Assembly (NCBI RefSeq): GCF_963675165.1
Contig: NC_087377.1
Span: forward strand, 13,388,198 to 13,452,197
Direction: 5' to 3'
DNA length: 64,000 nucleotides
From: Halichondria panicea
Taxonomy: Eukaryota; Porifera; Demospongiae; Suberitida; Halichondriidae
Shown here: in pieces, positions 11,239 through 22,548 of the stretch
Position numbering within the stretch: position 1 is the first letter of the stretch
Layout: every line of letters starts with the position of its first letter
The notes under the pieces: model-generated
Seen by the model: only the letters and a program-made list of their open reading frames with translations
Told to the model about the DNA's origin: nothing
The model's database searches: none
Position numbers and translations under genes: made by a program

Positions 11239-12067
11239 AAATCGCATGATCCACATACATTTTTATGAACGTGGGCGATATGTAGCCCACAATCGTGACG
11301 TAAGGTATTCTTCCAGAGTTAATAAGACAATGCTAGAAAATCTACCGAAGTACGTAAGGGCCAGACCTAGATTGAGCAGAGACCAAGCTCAGAACCCAGC
11401 ATAGGCCTGCTGACGATAACGATGACTATGACAAAGCTATTTAATAGTCTAGCTCAGCATGACAACTGAATATAGTTAAATAACTGATTCTAGGTAAAAC
11501 ACACAATCTAATACTAGTAAGTAGGTCACGTATAGGTAGCTAGCTAACAGCTTGCCAATTCCAAGTCTATGGCCATGACCGGACCACCAGCCCTGCACAT
11601 AGTTTATTAGCCATAGATCGAGGTGGGCAGTCAATGTCTACCTGCCCATGCTCAATTTCACCCTTCTACCATCACACGACACTAGTGCCGTCCAAACCTG
11701 GCAGGTACTTGCATGATCAATGGCCTCACCCTTGTGTGTACTAAGTGGCCGGTTCAAAGGTCGTACGCATGCGCAATGTTGAGTGCCTGCTTAGTAATGG
11801 AAACAGAAGCCTATCTCATAGATTGATGAATGATAGAAGGCATAAATATTATAGCAATACTAGTGAATTCTGGTTACGGATGGATACACATTTTGTTAGG
11901 TAGTTCTGAGGAGGGCTAACCACGCATGATAAGATCATCATAACAGGGATTCTGGGCTAGCTTATCTTAAGTAATCTTATTGGTGTTTTAATTAAATTGC
12001 TTTAATCATACAAAGTGTTAGAGCAAACCTACATGTGTAACGATACTTGTAAATACTACAGTCATAA
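11239..12067. other. Intergenic, no gene seen
   Basis: No open frame with coding character and no strong repeat was found. Short TAGCTAGC palindromes are frequent, as in much of the window. Confidence 0.4.
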
Positions 12068-12075
12068 TAACTCAC

Positions 12076-13818
12076 CGTCAGTAGAAGATTGACTCCAGGA
12101 ACGGCTCGAGGTATCTCTTGAACACTCTCACCCGGCAACTGTGGACAGGGAGAGGGAGAAAAAATTAATGTTATAATAGAGCAATATTGAACACACTCAA
12201 GTACATGTAGTTACATGTAGATGATAGAGTTACTGTATAATCTGGTTAATAAGCGCTTAGCGCACATCAACTAATAGGCGCCTAGAAAGAGCCTTGATAG
12301 AAGGAAGGCGCATGGTTTTCTGCACAGTTCTCTGCCCAACAACTGGTCTCCACACTTCTTTATAGATGCTACGTTTCTTTCACTACTAGTAGTTATGTTA
12401 CTGCTGTCAGATATGACTATAAACTTTTTGCAGACAAACGATCGAGCTAGCTAATGGAGATTTGCTTCATTGAAACATCATGGGCATGGTTAATCTATAG
12501 CTCTATAAGGGCATCTCGATAATAGGGCCTGCTCTTTTCCCTATAGGCGCATGCGCTTACTAACCAGATTAGTACAATACAAGTAAACGTTCTGTATACA
12601 TGTAGAACCCTTTTTGAAAGTTTCTTACAGTGTCAGCTTTTTACATGTAGACATTTATAGGTACTCTGTTTTATTGAAGTAGTACAAGAAAATGTTACTC
12701 TATTTTACTTATCTCACAAGTTTGAGCAGTGTCTCCAGGAGGTTTATGTGTTGAGGGTAGTGTCTGTGTTGTAGTGTCTCAGCACAGAGGGGGAGGACAC
12801 TCGGTCACCACACCCACTCACACCACTCAGCTCTTCAAGCAAGAAAAGGGAACTGGAGGGGGCTACAAGATTAGATTCAGACAAATTAAAAACTGCCATA
12901 CTCTTTCTCAATTACATCACAACACATTTACAAGCTGTATATACTCAACACTAGGACACTTGGATCCTTGTGTGTCACTAGTAACCACCACATGCATGGA
13001 CATCTACAAAAGTACCCTTATCAAACACATCTTTGTACATGTAATATGAATATTCCTTTATCCCATACCCCATGCACTACACCCTCATCACATAGCATCT
13101 CCATACACATCACACACCCTCACCTTTCACTCTTCTCCCACGGCTTGTGATAGTGTGAGAGTCCATACATCCTCCTCTCCTCATTTTTGGGGCCAGTGAA
13201 CCACATGCATGAGTACATCTGCTGGTACAGGTCATCATGGATATACGATGCACCATGGTACCCCAAACACAGCTGGTCCAGGATCATTACCAGAGGAGCT
13301 GAGGAAGGGGGAGGATGAACAGTAGTAAACTATTGCATCTAATTTGCTTCTTAAAATGCAGCCTATTGATCAAAGCGTATTACATCACATACTATCTTTC
13401 AAACAGCTGTTCACAATCAAAGAGCTTTAAGCGCTCAATGTACAACACTATTGATTGCCTAGCAGCAGCTCACAAGGTAGCAAGAGATAGAGAAACTTTG
13501 AGTGCTGTAGAAGTGAAGTACAAGATGGAGATAAGACAAGGAATGTAGTGGTCACCCACAACTTAGTGATGTGTTACAGAACACAAAGATTTGGAAGGTG
13601 ATACTTCATACTAGCTAACTGCAACAGGTTTGCAAAATACAACCACAGCCAGTTAGGTCCCAGTCTTGACAGTACACCTCAAATTATCAGTACAGCCTAT
13701 TATATAGTCTGTACAGTATCTCACCATAGGCCTTGGTGACGCTGGTGAGTATCTAACTGAGGGTATGCTGTCCTCAAGGTTGGAAAAGAATAATGAGAAC
13801 AGGTCATCCAGCCACAAT
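12076..13818 (-). pseudogene. Exon-like fragments of an unrecognised multi-exon gene
   Basis: Three blocks with splice-like borders can be read. Block 13725-13818 contains WLDDLFSLFFSNLEDSIPS and has a GTGAGA donor. Block 13124-13298 contains MILDQLCLGYHGASYIHDD, then QQMYSCMWFTGPKNEERR, and has a GTGAGG donor. Block 12076-12138 is open in phase 0 with a GTGAGT donor. A further stretch at about 12725-12830 is interrupted by TAA. The second block looks strongly protein-like, but I do not recognise the family. The phases of neighbouring blocks do not join directly, so either exons are missing or this is a decayed gene. The 12076-12138 block recurs as relics near 37550 and 52050. Confidence 0.35.
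12238..12571. repeat. MITE with TAATCTGGTTAATAAGCGC ends
   Basis: The left end TAATCTGGTTAATAAGCGC is inverted at the right end as GCGCTTACTAACCAGATTA. The interior (CAACTGGTCTCCACACTTC and the following TTTATAGATG) recurs in a second, more decayed copy at about 51575-51890. No coding content. It lies between exon-like blocks of the unrecognised gene. Confidence 0.7.
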
Positions 13819-15283
13819 CTGAGGAGAAAAGGAAACACTAAAAGTATGCACCTGTAGTAGGTACCAGGCAGAGGAGGAACGCCAGGGTCAATAGGGTCAC
13901 GTTTAATGAAGGATTAAACATTCTTGTTCTGGACCTTTGCTGCATATAGCAGCTTAGCCCTTCTGTTCTTTATTTGCCTGCTCTTTTTATTTAGAGACTA
14001 TACTACATGCATGTACATGTACTTATACTATTTGTTTGCATAGCAACATTGTATGGTAGTTTTGTGGTACAAATGATTTAGTATTTTGCAAGGTCAATGC
14101 AAACAGCTGTACATGTAGACCATGGCCAAGGGATGGGAGTGTCTAATCCAATTACAACTGATAGATAATCTAGTTATGTACACTTCACTGATTACATGTA
14201 CAAACAATGCTGTAGTGCTGTGGAATCCAGGCAATTGCAAGTAAACTTAGAATCAAGCTCCTTAGCTTTTACTCGTTTTTATAACAACGAAGCTTTAACA
14301 TCGAAATCTGCCACTTTTAAAACTAATAACTTGTTGCTATCCATGCTGTAAACGCAGTGCTATGGCATCCAGGTGAGAAGAATTATTACAAACAAAAAAC
14401 AAACAACCCACTGACCGCGGCACGGCCTCAGGTAATAAATACAGGTTAGCTCGCACTGCCAGGGTGCTATCTAAAATACACTATACTATCCACGAGCTAT
14501 ACAGAAAAGATCCATACTTGAAAATTATACACTGTGGGCCCTAGCTAAAAATTGCCTAAAGTGTCATCTGCATACTGTACATGTGTATAGTGCTAGGGAG
14601 ACAGCACCTACGCTCCTCTACCAGCTGGTGGTGGAAGGCAAGCTTTAAACTATCTCTCTCCCTCCCCATCAGGTACTATGTGGTTGAGGGTGTGAGGCTC
14701 TACTCTCAGAAGACTCGGAGGGTGGTCACACATACCACCACAACATTTATTCACAAACATTATAGAGTTGCAAAGGAGGTTGGACACGCGTCTGTGTTTT
14801 ACAAATGTTTTACGGAGGAAATGTGTGTGCTTGGAAAAAAATATATAGTAGCAATCCAGCTAAGCCAAAAGACTGCAACCAATTTTAGCACTCCATACTA
14901 CTAGTAAACGAGTGCTGCAAGCTATGCTGTGCTAGCGCCTCTCACCATGTTTTGCTTTCGCTTAAAAACTATTAGAGTGGTATTCTGTCTCAGGATCTCA
15001 AACACGAATGCGTATGTGCAGAAAAGAGTTAAATATGCAATAATTATATTAAAGTTTGCAATGACTGCTGGCACTCTGGCATGCAGTACAAGCTTTCCAG
15101 CTCTTTTCTGACGCTTGTACAACAAAAAGCTAGCGCTTTAGTGCAAGGCTAACGCATAAGTTGAATAGAAAGTTTGTGCGAAAAGATGATACTACCAAAG
15201 ATTCCTTCACTGTAAATAGCCATAACTAGAGAACAAAGCTTTATAGTTAGCAAATCCACAAATCAAAATCCAAGAGAACGTGG
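13819..15283 (+). other. Mostly non-coding; possible exon pair at 14609-14740
   Basis: A plus-strand stretch reads APTLLYQLVVE before a possible GC donor near 14637. After a pyrimidine-rich acceptor (CCCCATCAG, to 14671) it reads YYVVEGVRLYSQKTRRVV. The two pieces look protein-like and would join across a 34-bp gap, too short for most introns, so this may be decayed. I do not recognise the family. The rest of the interval (13819-14600 and 14905-15283) shows no gene. Confidence 0.25.
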
Positions 15284-15895
15284 CTAGAAGCCTATAGAAG
15301 CTGTTCGATTTTCGTCACATAGCGACCATTGAGCAGTTATGGTAAAGACCCACCCACTCACTATACAATATGCACCCATTGCATATTCATCTGCAATGTC
15401 GTAGCTGGTCAGGAGTTCCTTTGCCAGTTGCTCCTCTTTGATCTTACTGAGATGATCGGTCAGCTCCCTCCAGGCTGGTCGTCCAGAGCAACTTTTATCA
15501 TCCATTGGTCAATCACTTCAGTCAAGCAATTAGCATTGTCATTGCAACACGAATTTTCAATCTAGTGGAGAAGATGAGATAGTATAATTGAGTGGGTAGT
15601 AGTACGATTAAACTAACAACATAACGGCACATGTATCTTATGAAACCACTCAAAGTAAGTAATGAAACGGCAAGATTTAAGAATTACTTAGTCACCACTT
15701 TTGGTAAAGACTATACAGTGGACAAGTAATAATCACACTGAGCCAAAACACAGACGGTAAAGATCTGCTATACAATAAACATTACGTGAGACAATAAAGG
15801 GGTATACATGTACACTTACCAAATGGCCGGTAGCAGTGTGGGCAGGTGTGGTTGTGTCTCCTCTGGAGGGAGGTGGACCAGAAACTCTCTCGTAG
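15284..15895 (-). pseudogene. Broken copy of the receptor tail and death-domain exons
   Basis: Exon 15820-15895 reads YERVSGPPPSRGDTTTPAH, a tail exon with a tyrosine motif, and ends at a GTAAGT donor. After an acceptor near 15562 the sequence reads IENSCCNDNANCLTEVIDQW, matching the second death-domain exon of the 2856-6681 receptor. It then loses frame: a 7-bp insertion relative to that gene (near ATGATAAAA) puts WRELTDHLSKIKEEQLAKEL in another frame. The first death-domain exon was not found nearby, and the expected donor after GACATTGCAG is mutated (ATGAAT). I read it as a duplicated, decayed paralogue. Confidence 0.6.
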
Positions 15896-16214
15896 CTGCA
15901 GAGGGGAGGGAATATAACAGGTGAGTGTACATGTTGTCTCAATGCTTGACACAGTGGAACCTCCAGACTAACATTGACCGTAATAAAGAGGTGTATGGTT
16001 GCACAAGATGTTTTGGGGGCTTTGGGCTGCATGGTAAACCTGGCTGTATGAAAATGGGTGACCACAAAACTGTTTTGAATGCTGTAACCTCATGTTCATC
16101 AGAGCATGAAATACACCTCAGCATGGAAATTTAACAAAAGACGGTACTGTCCAATTTTTCCGATCCAACTTAATGAGAAACTAACAATTAACTTTGCTTG
16201 GCTTATTTACATGT

Positions 16215-16621
16215 ACACTCATCAGCCTCACAGATACTCAGTTCCTTGCCAGTTGCTCCTCTCTAATCTTAGCTTACTGAGATGATCTGCCAGCTGTAGA
16301 CTCCATATTGTTGGTCCATCTTTGTCCATCATTGGTCATCATGTTGGTCACAACATAATAGCAAGGACGCCCTTGATAATATAATTCATGCATGCCTGGT
16401 CACAATCACTTTCGATTTTCATTAACAGCTGACACAAAACAGAGGGTAAAGACCCACTACCCAATAAACATTAAGTGAACAAAGGTACTAGGTAAAGGAT
16501 CCTACAACCTACAACCATTATTTTGATGGACATAAATATTACTGGTGGCTGGTAGCAGTGTGGGTAGGTGTGGTTGTCTTTCCTCTGGGGGGAGGTGGAC
16601 CAGAAACTCCTTCGTAAACCA
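16215..16621 (-). pseudogene. Second relic of the receptor tail and death-domain exons
   Basis: Exon 16546-16621 reads VVYEGVSGPPPPRGKTTTP, with the V-x-Y-x-x-V pattern and homology to the exon at 15820-15895. The death-domain counterpart at 16225-16335 keeps only scrambled pieces (TTGCCAGTTGCTCCTCT, then a GAGATGATCTGCCAGCTG block with an insertion). The order and spacing mirror the 15.3-15.9 kb copy, so this is a tandem duplicate further decayed. Confidence 0.55.
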
Positions 16622-16696
16622 CTGAAACTGAATAAAACGCAATTGGAAGGGAGAGGAGTTAGGGACGAAAAATAAAATGAATGTCTCATTTGATAC

Positions 16697-16839
16697 CAGA
16701 GGAGGTACGACAGGTGCGGTGCAGCTCAGGTAATTAGCCTTTGATTGAACAATAATTATCCGCCCACGTCGTATGTTTTTGCTGAGAGTAATCAGAGGCT
16801 AATTACTTGAGCTGCACCGCGCCTGTCGGACCTCCTCTG
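16697..16839. repeat. MULE-like MITE with 9-bp target duplication
   Basis: The terminal inverted repeats are about 50 bp: CAGAGGAGGTACGACAGG at the left, inverted at the right as CCTGTCGGACCTCCTCTG. The element is flanked on both sides by the same nine bases, ATTTGATAC (16688-16696 and 16840-16848). Nine-base duplications with long TIRs are typical of Mutator-like elements (family knowledge). A second copy is at 17425-17548. Confidence 0.8.
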
Positions 16840-17424
16840 ATTTGATACACAGGGGAGCGTCTAGCCTTGATTCCATGTTGTTTGTATTGTGGTATTGCGA
16901 CCTGGAATTGAGGCTAGAGAATTTTTAGACTAAACTGAGGTGATTGTATTATGAAGGCGTTGGGCTGATCATGCAATTTGACTGTACGAAAATCTATGGT
17001 GACCGTAATGAGACAAATTTCGGATGCTGTAACCTCAGAGCTAGCCTCATTCTCACTTCCTCTGAAATATGAGCATGCAAAAATCAACTATAGACTCAGA
17101 TTCTACAGCGTATTAGAAATCTCAATCTTGAGTTCGTCAATTATAGATGGATATGCAATTATTAAAAGCAATCAGTCTACAGATTATTCAGAGGCTCATA
17201 CATGATCAAGAGCTAAAAGCCCATCAGACAAAGGCTAACTCTACAACACGAGAAATAGCTAGTAGTGTACAAGTTACATCTTCAGTACACATGCAATACT
17301 AGTAAAAAAATATTCGTTACATCACACGAGCTCTTTTTATTTGAGCCAGTGACTCTGTGAGTGTGTACCATGATCTAAACAAAGCTGGGAAAGTCCCTCT
17401 CTTGCATAATGTATTGGACTGTGT

Positions 17425-17548
17425 CAGAGGAGGTACGACAGGCGCGGTGCAGCTCAAGCAATTAGCCTCTGATTTATAAACTAAGCAATAATACAAGACG
17501 TGGGTGGATAATTAGTATTCATACACTGCGCCTGTCGTACATCCTCTG
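17425..17548. repeat. Second copy of the MULE-like MITE
   Basis: It begins CAGAGGAGGTACGACAGGCG and ends GCGCCTGTCGTACATCCTCTG, closely matching the element at 16697-16839 but shorter inside. The flanks GGACTGTGT and GGACTAGTG are alike in their first five bases and may be a decayed 9-bp duplication. Confidence 0.7.
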
Positions 17549-18281
17549 GGACTAGTGCATGTGTACCAGTAAACAAAGTTGGGAGGGGGAGTCCCATGCT
17601 TGCAATAATACTACACCATACACAAACATTTGCAATGTGCAAGTCGCTAAAGGGCAGCACCAAAAAGCGTAGAAACAAGCGAGCGGGGAGAAGACTATGT
17701 CAATCTGTCACAACACTGAATTTATTTATATAAATGATACATTCACCCGTGTGTTAATCATCAGACCACTAAAAAACAACTCTACGTATACATCTGTATA
17801 CACCTATATTATTGCTATTGGTATACATTGACAAAGATATACAAATTAACTGTTCTGTAGATCTATTATGTCGTGGACATCTTTTTCACCTCCAACAAAA
17901 CCTTGTTAATTCTATTCCGCATGGCATGTATAGTAAAACCAGGAGCAGATAATCGGTAAAACACATACTCGTTGCTCTATATATCAGTGTATAAACCACC
18001 TTGTTATTCACATAGTAAATATTGTAGCCAGTATAGCTTTAAAGAATATATACATCATGCCACGTGAATGATGTTGTGTATATAGATTGACATACTCCTC
18101 AGGCTGTCCTCGTACGCTGCTAAGCAGCTAAGCTAGCTTTTTGATATTTGCCCTGGCCAAAACAATCGTAGCAACTTTCAGGTCTAGGGAGCATGCAAGC
18201 AAGGGACTCTTGTTTCCAATTGGTGCTACCCTTTAGCAACGTACTCGCACATTATAAATGTTTGCATGTATGGTGTAGTAT
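17549..18281. other. Intergenic, no gene seen
   Basis: AT-rich sequence with a short shared phrase (AGTCCCATGCTTGCAATAAT near 17592) that recurs in related form at 18199 and 18440. No coding feature is visible. Confidence 0.4.
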
Positions 18282-18435
18282 TACAGAGGATTTCAGGTTG
18301 GTTGGCAGAATTAAAAGTTGAAGTGCAGTCAACCATGACCACTAATTGCATTAGTAGAAGAAACACACAGTGTGTGGTCATGGTTGAGTGCAATTCAATT
18401 TTTAACTTCTGCCAATCAACATGAAATCCTCTGTA
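18282..18435. repeat. MITE with ~60-bp inverted arms
   Basis: TACAGAGGATTTCA with the following arm (through CAACCATGACCAC) is inverted in 18373-18435 (GTGGTCATGGTTG to TGAAATCCTCTGTA). The loop is about 30 bp. The phrase GCAAGCAAGGGACTC occurs near both sides (18193, 18437). Confidence 0.75.
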
Positions 18436-20244
18436 TTGCAAGCAAGGGACTCGGCCCCCCTCCCAGCTTTGTGTTTACCTACATCATGTATGGTATTATT
18501 ATATACACAGTCCCGCAAGCAATGGACTTTCCCATGCAGCTATGTTTAGATGATGGTACACACACAGAGTCACTGTGGTTCAAAGAAAAGAGCTAGTATG
18601 ATTAGCAAGCACTCTCATCATAGATCAGCAAGTACCCTCAATGTATATATGAAAACACACCTTCATAAGATCAGCAATGATCACCCTCACTGGCAGAAAT
18701 ACACCCTCATAAAATTAGCAAGCACCCTCACGCAGAAAAGACACCCTCATTGCAATATTGCAGTCACCCTAATTTTGACCCTAATATATATATCACACCA
18801 TGGCATATATCCCGTTTATCATTATTAGAATCGGCTAGCTCTTAGCTGAAGCTTTTATCTTCAATTCCCTAAGCTTAGAAAACATAATTATTCTGAACGC
18901 GGGACAAGTGAAAGCTATATAAAGCTTTGTCAAGCTTGTTAAGGTCAGATATTTTTGTGCGGTTTTGTTTGGCAAGATCTTAGTAGATCCACCATTGACA
19001 TGATGGTGGATCAAGTGAAGAGTGTGAGCTAGAGGACTTAGTGCTACCATCATCAGCTCAAACAGAGAGGGGTCGACAATGACACTATATAAACCTGTTT
19101 AATACGAGAAATTTAATATTTACACGTATTATAGAATATCTACTTCTCTGCACAGGAGCAATGGCTATTATCCATGCAACAGTGCTCCTCTTGGCTATAC
19201 TAATGGACGAGACTGGACAGTGAGGTAAGGGCTTAAATCCTCTTTTTGTCTTTGGTTTCTTTTTAATCTTGTCCTATACTCATAGGACTGTGTATGTCTG
19301 CTCGTTCGAGCGTTGTTTCGAGGCATTAAGAGAATCTACGTTTCTCAAGCAAGATTTAACTGAGTTTATATAAATAGGGGCCTAAATCAGAGAGGTCCAG
19401 CAGCCTGCTAAACCTTCTTGAAAAGTAATTTGGGGCATTCAATCATCCTGAAGTTTCCCTGGGTCACTATAATCGTGCTGCAGCACAACCGACAACTCTC
19501 CTTGTGAAGCACCTTCCTATATGTACATCTTTTTGTATACTCCACTCAGTGAAATTTCTATGTATAAATTTCAATTATTGAAATATTTTTACCGACTACA
19601 AATTAAATACATGAAAACTTTACGCATGCGCAGACAACTTGTACTAGGCCTAGTTGTTCGCCTATCCGTTATAAAAGCGAAAAACTCGCCCTGGGATCGA
19701 GGCTAGTGCATGCAGAGCTATTATAACTACTAAGTATAGAGTATAGCAACACTCCATGGAGAAGTTTTTCTACGCACTCAGTGACTACTCTAGAAACCTA
19801 TAGAAACTCTTACTTGACACACACACACACACAACTGTATATCTCGCTTGCGCATGTGCACTGCATGGGTTTTTAACTTACTAAATTCCTCAGTTGTATA
19901 TGTCTATATGCTCGTCAGAGCCCCAATATGATAATTGGCAGTGATCTTTGTGTTGATAAGATCCAATATATTATAGTTTTTCCACATTACCAATACAAGT
20001 GCGTAATTACATCAATTACATTTAAGTGCCAAATTTTCTGCTGATTTGACTAATTGTTTTTAATGTTTTTAGTTGCAGTAATCAATAATTATGGTAGTTG
20101 CTTTTCACCATCTACTTCCACTAAACAACATAATTATAGTCATTGCTTTGTATATTGATAAAAATTAAGCTATGCATGTATAAAGTTGCAATACTGAAGT
20201 ACAATGTTAGTACCTGCAGTTATTGGGAATTGTCTTGTAATGAT
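18436..20244 (+). other. Intergenic; possible orphan signal-peptide exon at 19161-19223
   Basis: At 19161 an ATG opens MAIIHATVLLLAILMDETGQ, an excellent signal peptide, immediately followed by TGA and then a donor-like GGTAAGG. This looks like the first exon of a receptor-type gene with a stop created at its 3' edge; no downstream exon was found. Repeated CACCCTCA phrases lie at 18650-18760. The rest shows no gene. Confidence 0.35.
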
Positions 20245-22548
20245 CTACTGACTTAAAGGATCCACGTAGTCGTACTCGTGTAGTAGTTCACATCCCCCTA
20301 TCTGACCCACAACACCTGTTAGCTGACCATACGACTGGTTAGACTTCAGCAATATCTGCTCCTGCTCAATATTTATTAGCTCAGGATGCTCACTCATTCT
20401 CTTTGCTTTCGGTTTCACTTTGATTTTGCTATACTGGTGACTCAATGATAAATCTTTTTGGCTGTTGCATTCTGGAGTAGCATATGTTGGGCAAGCAGTC
20501 GTAATACTCTTGTCTGTGTGCCCGTAAGACTCGTTAGCTTTTAACTCAACTTCTATCATATCCGAGACATTGCCTTTGACTTTTGCTAGATCAACCTCAT
20601 CGTACAAAACACTGTTGGAATGCTGACCTGATTTACTTTGTTTGGGAAGTGTGGAGGATGGACTTTTTCTGCTAGGTGTTGTAACTATGCTGTTGAGGAA
20701 AGCCTTGTGATTTAATTATTCAAATGACCAATTAACATATTGTATGAAAGAAGTAAATCTATGCATAATGTATCACATAGGGCTTACCAAGTATCTTTGT
20801 TTTCAAATCGCAATGTGAATTCTGAACAACACATGTACAAAGTGTAGTGTTCAAGACAAAGTTGCAACATAATAATTAATGAAGCTTTAATGAAAGTGAA
20901 ACTTACTACGATAGTTGTACACTCCGTGTCCGATAAAGCTCCAAATAGTAATCAAAATTGTTATTCCCAAACATGAAATGACTAACATTGTATCAAGCAT
21001 ACTGTCGCGAAGTGTCATCCTAACTGGACTGCATTGTGTACCTATGGGGATTTTTTAAGAATAACTTTACTTAATGAAAACATTGTTTACCATAGAAAAT
21101 GATCCCAAAGACAAATAGTGAAGAAATGCAAATGAAAAGCAGTACGAGTAGGATCACCATAGAAACAACAAGAGATTTCTTTCTAGAGACAAACACCTTC
21201 ACCTTACAAAAAGCTGCATTTCCAATTTTCAAAGTTATTATTTTTAGTTAATGGTAACTCACCTCCTATAAGTAGTAATAAGAAATGAATGACTGTCAAG
21301 AAAAGGTACAGTGAAGTTGTGCTAAGAATGGCAGTTGATTTAAACTCAACAGGGATTCCATCTATTTACAATTAACATTATAGAGGCATTATTGACTGAA
21401 AACTTGAACCTAACCTGTAACAGACATATTTTCTTTGATAAGTAAATTTTTGTTTGCCTTCATTGAAAACGCAAATGTGTGGACTGTACCAGGACTTGAA
21501 TGTGGAATTTTCAACACCTCCGTGCCATTAATAGGAGGCTGATTACTCAGTGTTGTGTGTTGTATAGTACAAGTAGAGTCGTTTTGAATGACTGCACAAC
21601 TGACCGAATAGAGACAGTTAGTTGAATTAACTTGAGTACGAAAGTAATCTTCACTTTTGAGTCCTATAGAATTAATAACTGCACTATAAGAAAGCACGAT
21701 GTAATATATTCATGTCTCACCTATTACGTATACAGATGCGTACATTTTTGTATTAATCCTAGACGATCTAGTATTAAACAAACTCAGTTCAATGTTGTGC
21801 TCTCCCATAATGGTTCTTATGGAGGAAAATCTGGCTTCGCAGAACAGACCGACACAAGTTTTCATAATTTTGACCTCATCTGATCCATTAATTGTCACGG
21901 TGTACATGAGAATTGAAGAGCATATCAGCTAAAGAGGTTCCATAGCAATTTGTAAATTTTATTACACTAAAACTTACTAAATTCCTTAGTTGTACTTTTA
22001 CGCTAGTCAAAACACCAAACTGGTAGATGGCAATAATTATCGTATTGACAGGATCCCAGACTATAATATCAGATACCAGTATCCTTATATAGGTAATGAC
22101 ATCGCCGCATGTTATGCTAGTAATGTTCTGCTTTTCTAGCGCCAACAGATCAACCGTAAGAATGGATGAATAATTTTCCATGTTTGACTCAAGAGAGCGA
22201 GAAATATTGACCAATTGAACGCTTAAGAATGCAGGATTGTTGTTATTAGTGATATTGCTAAGAAAAATTTGCCAAGAAGCATCCACAAGAATTTCGAGGA
22301 TGTTCACATATTCGGTTGAGTTAGGGCTACTGTAACGCCAACGTAATCCTACGAGATCCACTCCTTCACAGATCAGCTTAACTCTAGCCCTCTCCGAGCA
22401 AGCCTCACTTTTGACATTTAGGTACACTTCTGATGCTGTGCCAAATTTAATACGTGCGGTAAATAAACTAGCTGGCTGCACAAATGTACTTACCTTCGAC
22501 AAAAATAACAGTAGAAATTACTAAGAGAGAAGTAAAAAACATTGTCAT
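20245..22548 (-). CDS. Ig-like receptor with three hydrophobic exons and tyrosine-rich tail
   Basis: Nine exons by hand: 22494-22548, 21978-22435, 21721-21928, 21415-21678, 21263-21361, 21091-21213, 20907-21041, 20788-20821, 20245-20689. They are phase-consistent and give 606 residues. The start is the first of two in-frame ATGs before a signal peptide (MTMFFTSLLVISTVIFV). The ectodomain has an Ig-like pattern (VKLICEG, LRWRYSS, ITSITCGD) and many N-x-S/T sites. The next three exons each encode a hydrophobic segment: YLFLTVIHFLLLLIGG, then MVILLVLLFICISSLFVFG, then MLVISCLGITILITIWSFIG. The last exon is a tail of about 148 residues with VLYDEVDL (ITIM-like), ESYGHT, QYSKI, QSYGQL and EYDYVDPL. 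LYDEV also occurs in the death-domain receptor (TYDEV). The membrane topology is unclear. I do not recognise an established family name. Confidence 0.78.
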
